Positions 49,201 to 60,365 of a DNA stretch of 64,000 nucleotides are shown here, in pieces. The stretch's first letter is position 1; every line of letters begins with the position of its first letter. The notes under the pieces are model-generated. The model searched no databases, was not told the DNA's origin, and saw only the letters and a program-made list of their open reading frames with translations. Made by a program: the position numbers and the translations under genes. The DNA is from Rotaria socialis (taxonomy: Eukaryota > Rotifera > Eurotatoria > Philodinida > Philodinidae): the NCBI GenBank assembly GCA_905331475.1, contig CAJNYU010000151.1:1-64000 (forward strand), given 5' to 3'.

Positions 49201-52200
49201 CTCCGCAACATTAATCTTATGGTTTGTATTGATTTCTTCCCCTCTCTGTAATCTAACTGTGATATACCTTGTGATATGCATCGATACTCATCTTCGCCAT
49301 GAAGACAGTCGATGTTACCATTGCATCTTGCATTTTTCAAGCAAACATCATTTAAACACATCACATCCTTTATTCCATTGCACTTGCTGTCTGTACCGTT
49401 TTTAAACTGTTTTCTTTGATGAAAACACACGGTATCATATGCTACATTGGCCCCTGGTATCCACGGATAGTTAATACATAGTTTGTGATATACACCGCAA
49501 ATATTATTATCGAACTGAAAATGAAAACCTAGCATACCATGATTTGAACATTGTAATAGATTTCTTTCATCAAGACCTGACAAACAATCTATTTTTTCAT
49601 CTCCAATTTGTGTTAAGTTAATGCATGGTCGATTAGATGTAAAATTAAATGGATCACTAACACCAGTTAGAAAACATGGATATTCAGATGTGATATTACA
49701 AATTTCGAAGAAGGGAGTATTATTTCGTCGATACTGTTGATAACATTGTGTTTTCATTTGAGTTAAATTCATTAATTGTGAATTATGTTTGTTGAGACTA
49801 TCCATAATAAAAATATGTTGTTCATCTGATCCATCACTACAGTCCCATTCACCTGAGAGAATAAAAAGCGCACTGAGAACAATAAATATGCGAACGGAAT
49901 TGGTTCACAGAATAAACCTACCATCACAAATCCAATCTGTTGAAATACATTGTCCAGATAAACATTGATATTCGCTTCTGAAACAAGTCCATTCTTTACA
50001 AAACTGTGGTGACTCATCTATTCCTGATTTGATGTCAAAAAATGAATTGCAATACGATCGAAATGGAATTATTTTTGTCGACTGATCATAGAGAATAGAA
50101 TTATTAGCAATAGTTATTTTGTTAATATCAGTGTATGATGAAATTCGGATATAATTTCGAAGATAGACACATCCTGGATCAGTACGTTGCTCACAGGCAA
50201 TATTTCTTGCTAGAACTGTTTCACTTTCATAGTCAAATTCATCTCGTTCGTTGGAACAGGCAGCCATCCAGTTTCCTAATTCAGAAGCTAATAGACATGA
50301 AAGTTGGGACGATGAACATTGTAAACGATGACGTTGAATTTGTGGACATGAATTATTAGTAGTGGAATTTTCTTCCGACTCTTGACAATCATATATTCCG
50401 TCTCGTACTCGATACTTTGATATACATCTTGTTTCACACCATAAGGAAACTTGATAAGGACGGTTATTAAATGTTTTCGAACTATTCCAACAATTGACAT
50501 GATAGTGTGGACCTGAATAATTTCGAATACTTTGAACTTCCTCCTGCATATTACAAAGACGTCTTTCTGATAATCGATATCGATAGAATTTAAATGGTCC
50601 ATTGTTGGTAAAACGTCGAATACCTTTAGTTATTAACTGATAGCCGATGCATTTCATTCGCCCTCTGTACAAAAGTCTGTCAGGTTCTTTTTTTGCCCAA
50701 TCACGATCACGCTCATACATCATACCAATGTAACCAGAAATGAGAAAGCCTGAGTGTGGATAGGGTAAATACGACTCTGAGCATGAGCCATTAACCATTT
50801 TACGACATGCAACAGTGCTGTTACATTCGCAATCTTGGTCAAGACTATTACTTAATGAACATTTCACCAAGAATCCACATTTATTAGTGATGGCTGTTGT
50901 GTCAAGACTTAAGGTTTGATAGGGAAGTGAATATGGTAAACAATATCCGCCATCAATTGTCCACCACAATTTGTTGTCTCGTGTCACTGCTTCACACATG
51001 TAGTTGGCATCTCTCATGTTTCTACAAAATGCATTCTCATTAAATCGAAGACCATCATGTCGATCAGTTTCATCATTCACACACTGCCCTATGAAAATAT
51101 TAATGAGAAACTATATTTATTTTGTATGAGATAAAAGCCAGAGTTTACCATCACCGCATGGCCATTGATTATAAGGACACAAATGTTCATCACAAACATA
51201 TGAAGACTTATCAATACAGTTTTCTCCTGACTCAACAATAATATTCATCTCATCTGTCCAATCCATACAATCATAATCACCATCTAGCCAATATTGTTCT
51301 GGAATACACATTCCATTTGTACATCTATATTCATCATCTTCACATTCATTGAATTCTAACGTCTCGCAATAATCTTCATCCAAACCATCCATACATTGTT
51401 GTTTACCTAGAAATAGAATCGAAAATACATGATTGAAAATAATCGTCCTCATCCTGTCATTCTTACCGACTTCACGACACAAACGAATTAGAAAATAGTT
51501 CAAAATGTATATATTCTACATCATAGAACCTATTCAGATTCTCTATTCATAAGACTGCCCATACACGTATACTTACACCGGGCAGTATAAATCACTAACG
51601 AACATACCACAGACATTTATCCTTGACTATGCTGTATCATGAATTACAATGCAATAAAGGTACACAATGTTTAACAGTAACTTATAAGCGTTCAAAAGAG
51701 TCTATATTAATCTTCCAGGGTTTACAAATCAGTATCGCTTCTCACATTGAGATCCTCGTGTTATGTATAGGTTCCCCACTCCCACAGTGAGTTTCTTATA
51801 GTAGAGCTACAGCACTACAAATTCTTATAAAATATATAAGACACATTTTCGAAAAACTATTCGACTCATCGATGAAGGACTTTTTCCATTCCTCACAAAT
51901 TTCGCTTTATGAGTCTAATTTCCAAAACTAATGCATATCAGATTAAGAGGGCTTTGTCAGACCGATCTCAACTACCTTTCTCTACATCAAGGAACAAGAT
52001 CGACATACTGAGAGCAATCTACGAAAGAAAACACTACGATCATCTTTGAGTTTTGTGAATTCGGTCGGGTGGTCTATATCAAATTGTTTCCACAAAACAA
52101 ACCCTATTCGAGAACATTCCGACTGCAGCATATAGGCACCACACAACTCAAATTGATCTGCATATGTCGCTTAGGAACATCCATTTTTAGTCTGTAATTT

Positions 52201-53222
52201 GATGTTAGTTATCATTTAGTTAACGTGATCTTTAGACTGTGCTCCTCTCTTTCGTTTGGTCACACCCAGAATAATTATCTCATTATATGCGTCTCTTCCA
52301 TTACACACGCATATAGTATCTTGCTACATGTGTCGTTCGTGACAATCACATATAGTATAATATCTCGTTACATGTGCCCTTTATGACATTCGCATGTAGT
52401 GTATCGTTACATGTCTATTGTCGTTCCATGAATTGCATTTCGCTATGGTCGCTGGCGTTTATGAACTATATAGAACTTGGCACACTCATGCAACTAGTAG
52501 ACCTGTATAGATCGTGTTATAGGCTTTTGTCGAATGATAACTGTTGAAAGGAATTATTACGAACAGATTTAACATGGAATTCATTTGCGTCATCAAGTGT
52601 TCTTACCATCACAAATATGTCTCCAATCTAGGCACATTAATCCGGAATCACATATCCATGTTGTATAACATGGCCGATTGTTATGAAGTTGACTACCAAG
52701 GAATCTGTTGTCAAAATACGTGTTCTTATCTTTAAATGGTTTGAATTGATTTTCCATTGCATCATTGAAAGAAGTAGTGTTACCATAAAACTCATATTCG
52801 CAAAATTTACCAAATGAAGCTAAATTCGTACAGTTACATATATATTGATTTGCAGTATCAAGTGAACTATTGGATAAATATTCAGAATAACGATCAGCTT
52901 GTTCCATGCTTGCACTCCATTGCAAAACATCTGATGTTGATACTTTGAGAAGAGATAATTCTTTAAATGACCATAATATACCACTTTTATGACACGATTG
53001 ATTGAAATCACGATGTAATACTTGACTTTCATTTAGTTGACGACAATATTTGACATCTTGAATATTATCTTGAACTGTTGATCGTGTATAATACATACAA
53101 TCGAAATATTGCAATGATAGTGAGTTTTCTGTGTGATAAAGTGTTACATAACAGTAAGAAAACAAAACAGGGGAATAGCATAGGAAGTATAGAAGCCGAA
53201 TAAATGTAAGATGAAATGGCAT
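46202..53222 (-). CDS. Large LDLa/EGF-repeat seven-transmembrane receptor
   Basis: Exons in transcript order: 53222-52607, 51406-51149, 51088-49922, 49852-47696 and 47532-46202; 1842 residues, frame closed. The signal peptide is near residues 1-24 (LTFIRLLYFLCYSPVLFSY). The ectodomain of about 1500 residues has LDL-receptor class A motifs split by phase-1 introns (ICDGKQQCMDGLDEDYC; DYDCMDWTDEMN; CDGEWDCSDGSDEQ; NGNIDCLHGEDEYRC) and EGF-like units (CFCPPSYYGSECEF; FCSCNSAYYGIHCE; LCLCPSSTFGDRCY; CLCPDLFTGAHCEF). The last exon holds seven hydrophobic helices, about 1520-1800, of rhodopsin type, with ERL in place of DRY (FVTVERLCIVLF) and no clear NPxxY. The donor for the last junction (aatg|gtccac at 47695) is weak but is the one that keeps frame. 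The ligand is unknown; LDLa-GPCRs such as relaxin receptors are a loose parallel. Confidence 0.85.
51407..52606 (-). other. 1.2-kb intron of the receptor gene, with a short tandem repeat
   Basis: Near 52306-52432 three imperfect copies of a unit of about 45 bases (CATATAGTAT...TTACATGTG...GTGACAAT) occur in tandem. The rest is unremarkable. Confidence 0.5.
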
Positions 53223-53767
53223 TATAATTTATTGTTTCAATTCATAGTTACATTGATGACTTTTTATATTGTAGTTGAACTGAATTCTATACTTCTTCTA
53301 TTAAGTCAGATAATGAATAACCAGCAATAATGTTTATGAGATTCTATCTAATCCAATAAATGAAAAAATTAATTCTTTTTGCCGTTAGTTATATGTGTGT
53401 TTCTTTCTCTCTACAAATAACTATATCATGCTTTTTTCAATCAGAGCTGACTTTAAAATGCAACAAATCTTTTATATTTCTCATAAATCATGGAAAAAAG
53501 AACTTAGTATTAACTTTCCATTTTCCTTATTGAAAATAACTATTTTAGTAGAAATTGTTGTTGGAACATGAGGATGTGGGTTTTCAAGAAGAGAAGACTT
53601 GTACTTCATAACCTCATGCTGCTATGTTAATTGAAGACTGAAATCAGGCTATACTGGTGCGTTATCTGGATGGAAACAATCAAGATTGATAATGAATATC
53701 GATGATATAGTTGTAAATCTATGAAAATATCAATTGTACCATTTGAAATCGAATACTAAGCATTACT

Positions 53768-53815
53768 GGATGTGGGTGCATAGTTTCTTCGAATCCAAGC
53801 CCATACTCACACCCC
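53768..53815. repeat. Inverted pair of telomere-like tracts
   Basis: Left arm ctggatgtgggtgc, right arm gcccatactcacacccc, loop about 18 bases, imperfect pairing. Confidence 0.55.
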
Positions 53816-54065
53816 AAAATTCATAAAATTAGAGTAAACATACTGGAATTAATGAGCTTCCAATGATCAAGTCAAGTATGAGATTATAGTTATTATTGAA
53901 GCACTTCTTTTCTAATCATAACCTAATAAAGACTCGACCAGAAGGACAGATCTATCGGGTGACCCATGAAGAATGAGGGTTTTACCATTTTTGCAATATC
54001 TCATTCAATTTTTCATATTTTTCTTTGCTCTTTTTTTATTCGATCCCTGGTCGAACATACACGGT

Positions 54066-54266
54066 CGTATACGACGGTAAATCGCCGTATTTGGCCGTAT
54101 TACATGGCTCCGTATTACGATCGTAAATCTCCGTGCCGTATACGGCGAAATACGGCGCTTTACGGTCGTTTTTGATCGTATTTCACCGTATTACGACACG
54201 GAGATTTACGATCGTAATACGGAGCCATGTAATACGGCCAAATACGGCGATTTACCGTCGTATACG
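54066..54266. repeat. Perfect 70-bp inverted repeat in a CCGTATACGG island
   Basis: Arms 54066-54135 and 54197-54266 are exact reverse complements, separated by 61 bases made of the same words. Core words: CGTATACG, GCCGTATTTGGCCGTATTAC, ATTACGATCGTAAAT. Related words extend to about 54320. Many are palindromic themselves, so both strands look alike. ORFs here are symmetric artefacts. Confidence 0.85.
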
Positions 54267-54360
54267 GCAGAAAACGGCCGTATACGGCCCGTATTTCACC
54301 GTATACGGACGTCGTAAAGCTCGTCCTGGGTATAGAAAACATTTTTTCTCTACAAAAATA

Positions 54361-54628
54361 CTCCAAATTTATTTATTTAAACAGTTGTCATTAACTTGTT
54401 TCAATCGATACAATCGATTGGTCCAAGATACACAACTTTCAAAAGCTACTTCAGGCGGATTTTCTTCACATTACGTTTCAGTTCACTGATAAGAGTCATC
54501 TTAGATGTCACCATATCCCAGTTCATAGCCCCCGCAAATTCATCCCGAATACAATAATCCAGGGGATTTAGATCAGGTCTATTTGGAGACCAATGGTCTT
54601 CGCCAATTATTAGAGAGTACTCTAACAA
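54361..54628 (-). pseudogene. Mariner-type transposase, C-terminal fragment
   Basis: The minus-strand frame ending at 54446 contains HWSPNRPDLNPLDYCIRDEF and a following INW-like, TSKMTLISELKRNVKKIR segment, typical of the last part of Tc1/mariner DDE transposases; the Asp in PDLNPLDY is the third catalytic acid of that group. A one-base frame change after VKKIR leads into PEVAFESCVSWTNRLYRLKQ and a stop near 54361, which would be the original end. No DNA-binding domain or first two catalytic Asp are present. Inactive remnant. Confidence 0.75.
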
Positions 54629-54809
54629 GTTATCTATTTATTTATTCTTATACGTTCTTGTTTCGTCTTGATATGTGTTGTGTTTCTTATATGTGCAATC
54701 CAACTCGAAATACACATACATCAATCGTTCTTTTTCTTTCTTTCTTTCCTTTCTTTTCGTATCTCTCTATTGTGTCTTCTTTCCTCCCGTGCTTGTCGAC
54801 ATAAATAAT

Positions 54810-54902
54810 GGCATCGTTTCTTCGACTAGAATTAAGTACATTTCTAAAATGATACACTATCATCTTTATATACAAAATAGTGTAGTCGAAGAAACAAATG
54901 CC
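54810..54902. repeat. 93-bp hairpin element
   Basis: The outer arms ggcatcgtttcttcgacta and its near complement tagtcgaagaaacaaatgcc pair with one extra base; inner acactat/atagtgt pair again. It resembles a miniature inverted-repeat element. Confidence 0.6.
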
Positions 54903-55117
54903 TTTTCTTCCTTTCTATCTTTGTTTCTCTCTCTCTCGTGCGCGTGTTATACAGTATAAATAGGGAAAAAGGAATAGTAAAACAGATTAGGAACGGAGAT
55001 TAAGATTCAAATTTGGAATCTAAAATAGGAAATTTGTTGTTGATTGGTTCAATAGAAACATAGATTTCTGTTTTGTGAATTGATTTAAGTTACAACGGGG
55101 CCTGTGTAACACCAATG

Positions 55118-55176
55118 AGGGCATGGGTGTGGGTGAGTTAAGAATACAGTCACATCCACACACCCACACCTTCAAG
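55118..55176. repeat. Inverted pair of telomere-like tracts
   Basis: Left arm gagggcatgggtgtgggtga, right arm cacatccacacacccacacc followed by ttcaagat. The right flank TTCAAGAT is the complement of the ATCTTGA flank seen at other copies. Confidence 0.7.
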
Positions 55177-56419
55177 ATACTAAGATATTTAAGAAAACGA
55201 TGATTGACTAAAATGAGAAGTTTTTAGTATTTTGACCATAGCCACGTCGAATCATGCCATCCCAAAATAGTTCCTATCTTTTAACAACTCCCAATTTCTA
55301 TTGAATAATAGGCAAAACGTAAAATAAGAAAGGAATCTCTAGAAATTGCCATTTTGAAACATATTTTTTAATAACGACAGATTTGTTTGTGTTGCTGGCA
55401 AGTAATATTCGATTTTGAATAATTCGGCAGAAAAAATACTTATCGACTAGATAATACAAAAATATCTGTATACTGATCCGAAATTCCTTAGTAATGAAAG
55501 CAAAACTATAACGCGTTCCTAATAAATATTCTTATTAGAAACAAGCATTGGCTCACTAAATCTGATGATCATAAATTTAGGATTCTAGTTGTATCTTGCA
55601 AGCATCAAAATAAAACATTTCGCGTAAAAGCAACAAGAAATGAAACAATGTCTACGATTTGTCTTAAATGAAAACAAATTAATCGAAAAAACTATGATTT
55701 GTACTGTTCCTGTATTTGGCTCAATAATGCTATCAGATGAAAGAAACTATTTTGAAAAAGACTTTAACTTCAACTGAAATATGGATAAATCCTGGATTTC
55801 ACTGAGCACAGTGTCAATGATTCATCGCATGCTTTCCTACCAACTTAGTTTTTTTTATATTCTTAAAACAATTTTCATTTTAAAACGAATCTTCACTGTC
55901 AAAACTATCTGAAGTGAACATTGAAGAAGATGATTTCTACGATGAAGTGATCCTTATTTATCGCAGTGTTTCAGAGTTTACTTCATGATTTCATTAAAAA
56001 AAACAGATTTTTCATTGAGAGAACAGAAATTAGCTTTCAGACACTTTAGTTATTAGTATTGAATATGAATCCTTTTTGAAAGTTTTTTCATACCATCATT
56101 ATTCGATCTAAAGGGATAATGACTCATATTAGTTTTACAATTCCTGTTGCAAATTATCAGAGAGTATGATACTAGTTACCGGAATCGCTCTTTAACAATT
56201 GAATTTGGTGTTAACTGATGCGTGGCCAACGATTAGATTGTCATTCACTTTACACCGCTTCTATAAAAGAATCGAATACCATGCCCAAAAACAAGGCTTT
56301 TTGAAACTAGAACTTAGCCTTGTGTACTCGTTTATCTTAATAGGTATGGCTACATATTTTCAATCAAACTACAGGATTGTAACGCTTCTGTTGACAATTT
56401 CAGAAATTTGAGATTTGAA

Positions 56420-57075
56420 CGTAGAATAATAAATCCATCAAAACTAAAGATAAAATAATCTATGCTTAGTTGTAGAATACTGAACGCTTCTAGATTGATT
56501 ACAGCACGATGTATTTTGTCATACCAACCATGTCACATCGAATAATAAACACTTGAGGCGACGCAGAATTTAAGCTTTTTCTAGCTTCCAAAGTAGTGAA
56601 CCGTTGTGTTAAAAATGTGAATTGCGCTGCTAAAATGCGTGTAAAATAAACATTGCGATAGAAACATAAAATACTGAAACTTGAAATATTGATCATATCA
56701 TTTTCTCACTATAATGCACTATTGATGCAATAAATAGTTTTGGCTCTTAATTCTTGAAGAATTAACGAAATCTCAATAAACGTTTTAAAAGTCAATGTGT
56801 TCTGCTCAAGTCCAGAGGGAACTTATTATACAAGTGATTCCTATAGTGTACACCAATCTACCATCCATCATATAATAATGAACCCTCAGGTATTATGACA
56901 AACGCTTCTACTGAAAATGGAGAATAATCAACCCCTAGCCGTAGAATAAGATTTGTTTTGCATGAATCGTATAATAATTTACCCCTGATTGTTGTATAAT
57001 AAACTGATTTTGAAAATACGTATATTAATCTACATCTATCCGTTTATTAATAAACACTTTGAATAAAATTATGAA
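56420..57075. repeat. Second array of the degenerate GTAGAATAAT..ACCC repeat
   Basis: Words such as gtagaataataaatcc, gtagaatactgaacgc, gagaataatcaacccc and gtataataatttacccc recur every 40-75 bases. Same family as 45000-45750. Confidence 0.45.
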
Positions 57076-57099
57076 ATAAAAAACTCTTAAACCCAGGAC

Positions 57100-57410
57100 G
57101 AACATTACAGTGGCCGTAAACGGCCGTAACCGTCAGAGTTACGACCGTATACGGGTCGTCAATGACCCGTTTGGTATGCCCCGTATTACGGCCGTAACCC
57201 ACCGTGACGTAAACGGTGAAACCCACCTACCGTAAACGGCGAAACCCAACTACCGTAAACGTTAAAAACAGTGCCGTGACACGGTCGCATTTTGAACAAA
57301 ACGACAGTTTACGACAACGAGAATCGCCGTATCGTAACATATACAGCCGTTTACGACCACCACCACTACCGTACATCAAAGTAAACGGCCGTTTTCCATT
57401 CGTTATTCTC
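57100..57410. repeat. Island of CCGTAAACGG motif variants
   Basis: Words such as GGCCGTAAACGGCCGTAACC, TACCGTAAACGGCGAAACC (tandem-like near 57230-57260) and CCGTTTACGAC fill about 300 bp. Close relative in style to the CCGTATACGG island at 54066, with one base changed in the core word. Confidence 0.55.
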
Positions 57411-57770
57411 GATGATTTCACCTGCAAATCAAACAGATTTCATTCAGATTTGAAAAAGATTTCATTTGGATTTGAAAAGGATTTCGTTTAGATTTGAAAA
57501 AGATTTCAGTTGAATTTGAAAAAGATTTTATTCAGATTTGAAAAAGATTTCCATTTGGATTTGAAAAAGATTACGTTTAGATTTGAAAAAGATTTCATTT
57601 GGATTTGAAATGGATTTCATTCAGATTTCAAAAAGATTAAGTTTAGATTTGAAAAGGATTTCGTTTAGATTTCAAACAGACTTCCTTTGGATTTCAAAAA
57701 GATCTCAAAACGATTCCACTTGGATTTGAGAAAGATTACCTTTCTGGGTCAAAAACACATTACCTTTCGA
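57410..57770. repeat. Tandem array, unit about 24 bp (GATTTGAAAAAGATTTCATT)
   Basis: About fourteen imperfect units of gatttgaaaaagatttcatt plus TTCA/TTTG/GTTT spacers. The alternating spacers (cattcag, catttgg, gtttaga) suggest a higher-order two- or three-unit pattern. Begins directly at the end of the CCGTAAACGG island. Confidence 0.8.
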
Positions 57771-57907
57771 CTTGAAAATCAAGCGGTTTCTGAAAGAGTG
57801 GGAATTCGCTGGAACATAAATAGGGATTAAAGGAAAAACCAGAAAACAAACTGAATCGTGAACATGTTACTTGACTTGAATCTGGAAAATGGTCAAACGA
57901 AGATTCG

Positions 57908-58112
57908 ACGACAAGAAATCGAAGATAAATCTGATTTCGCATTTTAAATCTAACCCTGAACTAAATAACTAAAGGGAAGAAAGATCTGCCTATTTATAGA
58001 AGTTCTCGAGCGAAACAAAAAAGTGAATGATTGCGCGACACGAAATCAAAGATAAATCTGATTTCAGATTTCGCATTTTAAAGCTATCCCTGAACTCAAT
58101 AACTAAGAACGA
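57908..58112. repeat. Direct duplication of about 70 bp
   Basis: Block 57910-57976 (gacaagaaatcgaagataaa, then tctgatttcgcattttaaa and ccctgaactaaataactaa) is repeated at 58037-58108 with an 8-base insertion and a few changes. Confidence 0.65.
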
Positions 58113-58118
58113 AAATAA

Positions 58119-58215
58119 ATCTTGAGGGCGTGGTTGTGGGTGTGGGAGTCCGAATGTGGATTAACGGAAAATAGCGGTTTTACCCAGATCCACCCACACC
58201 CACACCCACACCCTC
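58119..58215. repeat. Inverted pair of telomere-like tracts, longest copy
   Basis: The left arm begins atcttgagggcgtggttgtg and continues with GGTGTGGG; the right arm has four CCACACC-type units and ends accctcta. The arms are separated by about 40 bases. Confidence 0.75.
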
Positions 58216-58719
58216 TAGTGTGCTAGACAAAATGCATTTACTCGTTAGATATTGTTTCCACGAAGATTTTCTCGCTTTACACTCAGAATGAAGAATAGGT
58301 TTGAAAGAAATCATTCTGTAGCCAATATCTGTATCTAAAAGAGGAGCTAACCCAACAAAATTGAAAAAATTCTTCTTGATCAAAACAGAATATCACTTTT
58401 ATGGATAATCAAAGTCTACAGCTAATTCGTAACATTTTCTTGGTTTCTAGTCTTTTTACTTATAGCTGAATAGTGTAATATCATCAGACATATTCGGTTC
58501 GAAGTTTGAAGAACTCCAAAAATTTAAGAGCAATTGTCAAATTTTTCAGTGGATCTTTGGTCTCTATAGAGGAAATCATCATCGATACACACACACTTTT
58601 AGTCGAAATTCTGATTTGTGGTTGACTGAAAAACCGTTGCCACATTGAATTCTGTCAGTATGGATATGATTATATAATCACCATTCGTACCTGCCCATGT
58701 CGTCTCTTTTTTATCAACT

Positions 58720-58865
58720 GTGCCGCAGTTACGCGCAGAGCCAATTTTGCGTCGCAGTTACGCGTAACTATGGCGCATTGATCGTAGTGGAGATTCTATA
58801 AGAAACTACGCGTACTGTGATGAAGATCAACGCAACTGCGTCCTAGTGATCGCATCTTACGATCC
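58720..58865. repeat. Island of CGCAGTTACGCG motif variants, part 1
   Basis: Contains GCCGCAGTTACGCGCAG, GTCGCAGTTACGCGTAAC, GCGCAATTGCG-like words and ACTACGCGTACT. Part 2 is at 59440. Confidence 0.5.
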
Positions 58866-59439
58866 CTTGTAGGTATAAATGGCCAATTATAAATTATTCC
58901 TTCTTATTTGTAATTGGCTACACTCTAACAATAAAATACAGTCACAGAAAATCAGTATAAATAGCAGTGCTCGTCACATTTTCTTTCATAAGTCATTCTA
59001 CTATAAGCAGTAGAATACATATTTTTTATTTTTTTTTATTTTTCTAGATTTAAATCTTTTTTAGTTTTTCTAGATTTAAATCTTTTTTAGTTTTTCAGCT
59101 TTTTGTAATTAAATTTTTTTTCTTCTATTTATTAAATTTTTAAAAATTATTTTAGAGGTTAATATTTTAATTTTTCTAAATATTTATTTTTTATTTTCCT
59201 TAATTTTTAAAATTAAAATTTCTTTAAACTTATAACTTAGTAAATTTTTAAATTTTTTTAGGTTTTAATTTTTCAATTATTTTTTATTGTGAAAATTTTT
59301 AATTTAAAAATTGTTTTTTTATTTTTATAAAAATTTTAATTTTCTAGTTTTAAATTTTTTATTTTGTGCAAAAATATTTTAAATTCACAATAAAAGTACA
59401 AAAAAAGTGAAAATCTAATCTATGTCATCTTTTGTACCA

Positions 59440-59640
59440 ATTGCGACGACACTGTGGCCCATAATTGCGAAAAACGTGGACGCCGTTATGCGTAACTGGG
59501 ATTTTTTCACCGTAACTACCCGTAATTGCGATTTCTTCATCGCAGTTACGCGTAGTTACGGCGCAATTTTCCGCAATTACGGGTCACAGTGCGATCGCAG
59601 TTACGCCGTAACTGCGCCACAGTTTCATCGTAATGAAGCA
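59440..59640. repeat. Island of CGCAGTTACGCG motif variants, part 2
   Basis: Words such as ACCCGTAATTGCGAT, ATCGCAGTTACGCGTAG, CGCAATTACGGG and CGCAGTTACGCCGTAAC. An ORF of 90 codons runs through it but only reflects the repeated motif. Confidence 0.5.
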
Positions 59641-60154
59641 CATGGGTGGTTTAAAAAAGCAAAACCAAACACAAAGCTACTTGAATCATTATGATTTCAA
59701 TCGTCTTGAACGTTAATTTCATATTTAATCCCTTATTCCTAATCTTAACCATAATTTCTATCCTTAACCCTTATTTCTGTGTGTTATATTTACCTAGATT
59801 TGTTGTGAATAAAATACGAGCTAGCACTTTCTCCGTTATTCGCACGAAAGCGGCATCGCCGTTAGTTGTTGTAGAGACGATCCTAAACAAAAAAAAAGAG
59901 CAGTGACTTATATTGTAAGATTCAACTTACCATTAAATGAATTATTCACATATACCTAAAATATTAAAAAAGACATTAATTCATTTTATTATATTAACTT
60001 GCATTTGAATTGATTTTATCAGATTGGCATTACCTGTCTATTGATACATGTGACATATCGAAAAAGATAATAGAACAATTGCAGTTCAAAAGTTACCACT
60101 AATTATTGAATTGATTTTGGAGACACAACTGCCCAGGTTCATCCTTCAACTATC

Positions 60155-60365
60155 GCATCCCCGGCATCGAAAAAATGATAACGGATTCGGATTCGGATTC
60201 CCGGACCTCGATAGCCTATTTCAAACTTCGATCAGAATTTAGATCGGAGTTGAAATGCACAGTCTATTTTACAGCCCTCGATTTATTGATGAAGCCAATT
60301 TCTGACCATTGCGAGCTCGAATCGAAAAAATGATAACGGATTCGGAATCCTCGACCTCAATAACC
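60155..60365. repeat. Duplicated GATAACGGATTCGGA block
   Basis: The block tcgaaaaaatgataacggat and following ttcgga...cctcRatarcctattt occurs at 60167 and again at 60319. The first copy has an extra GGATTC expansion. Confidence 0.6.

Noticed and set aside
54133-54489. ORFs of 68-118 codons over the 70-bp palindrome
   Set aside because: Both strands give the same repeated text because the DNA is self-complementary; not a protein.
54583-54959. Phe/Ser/Leu-rich ORFs
   Set aside because: Produced by the TTTC/CTCT-rich low-complexity tract and the hairpin at 54810.
59422-59694. 90-codon ORF with repeated Arg-Asn-Tyr/Trp text
   Set aside because: It is the translation of the CGCAGTTACG motif island.
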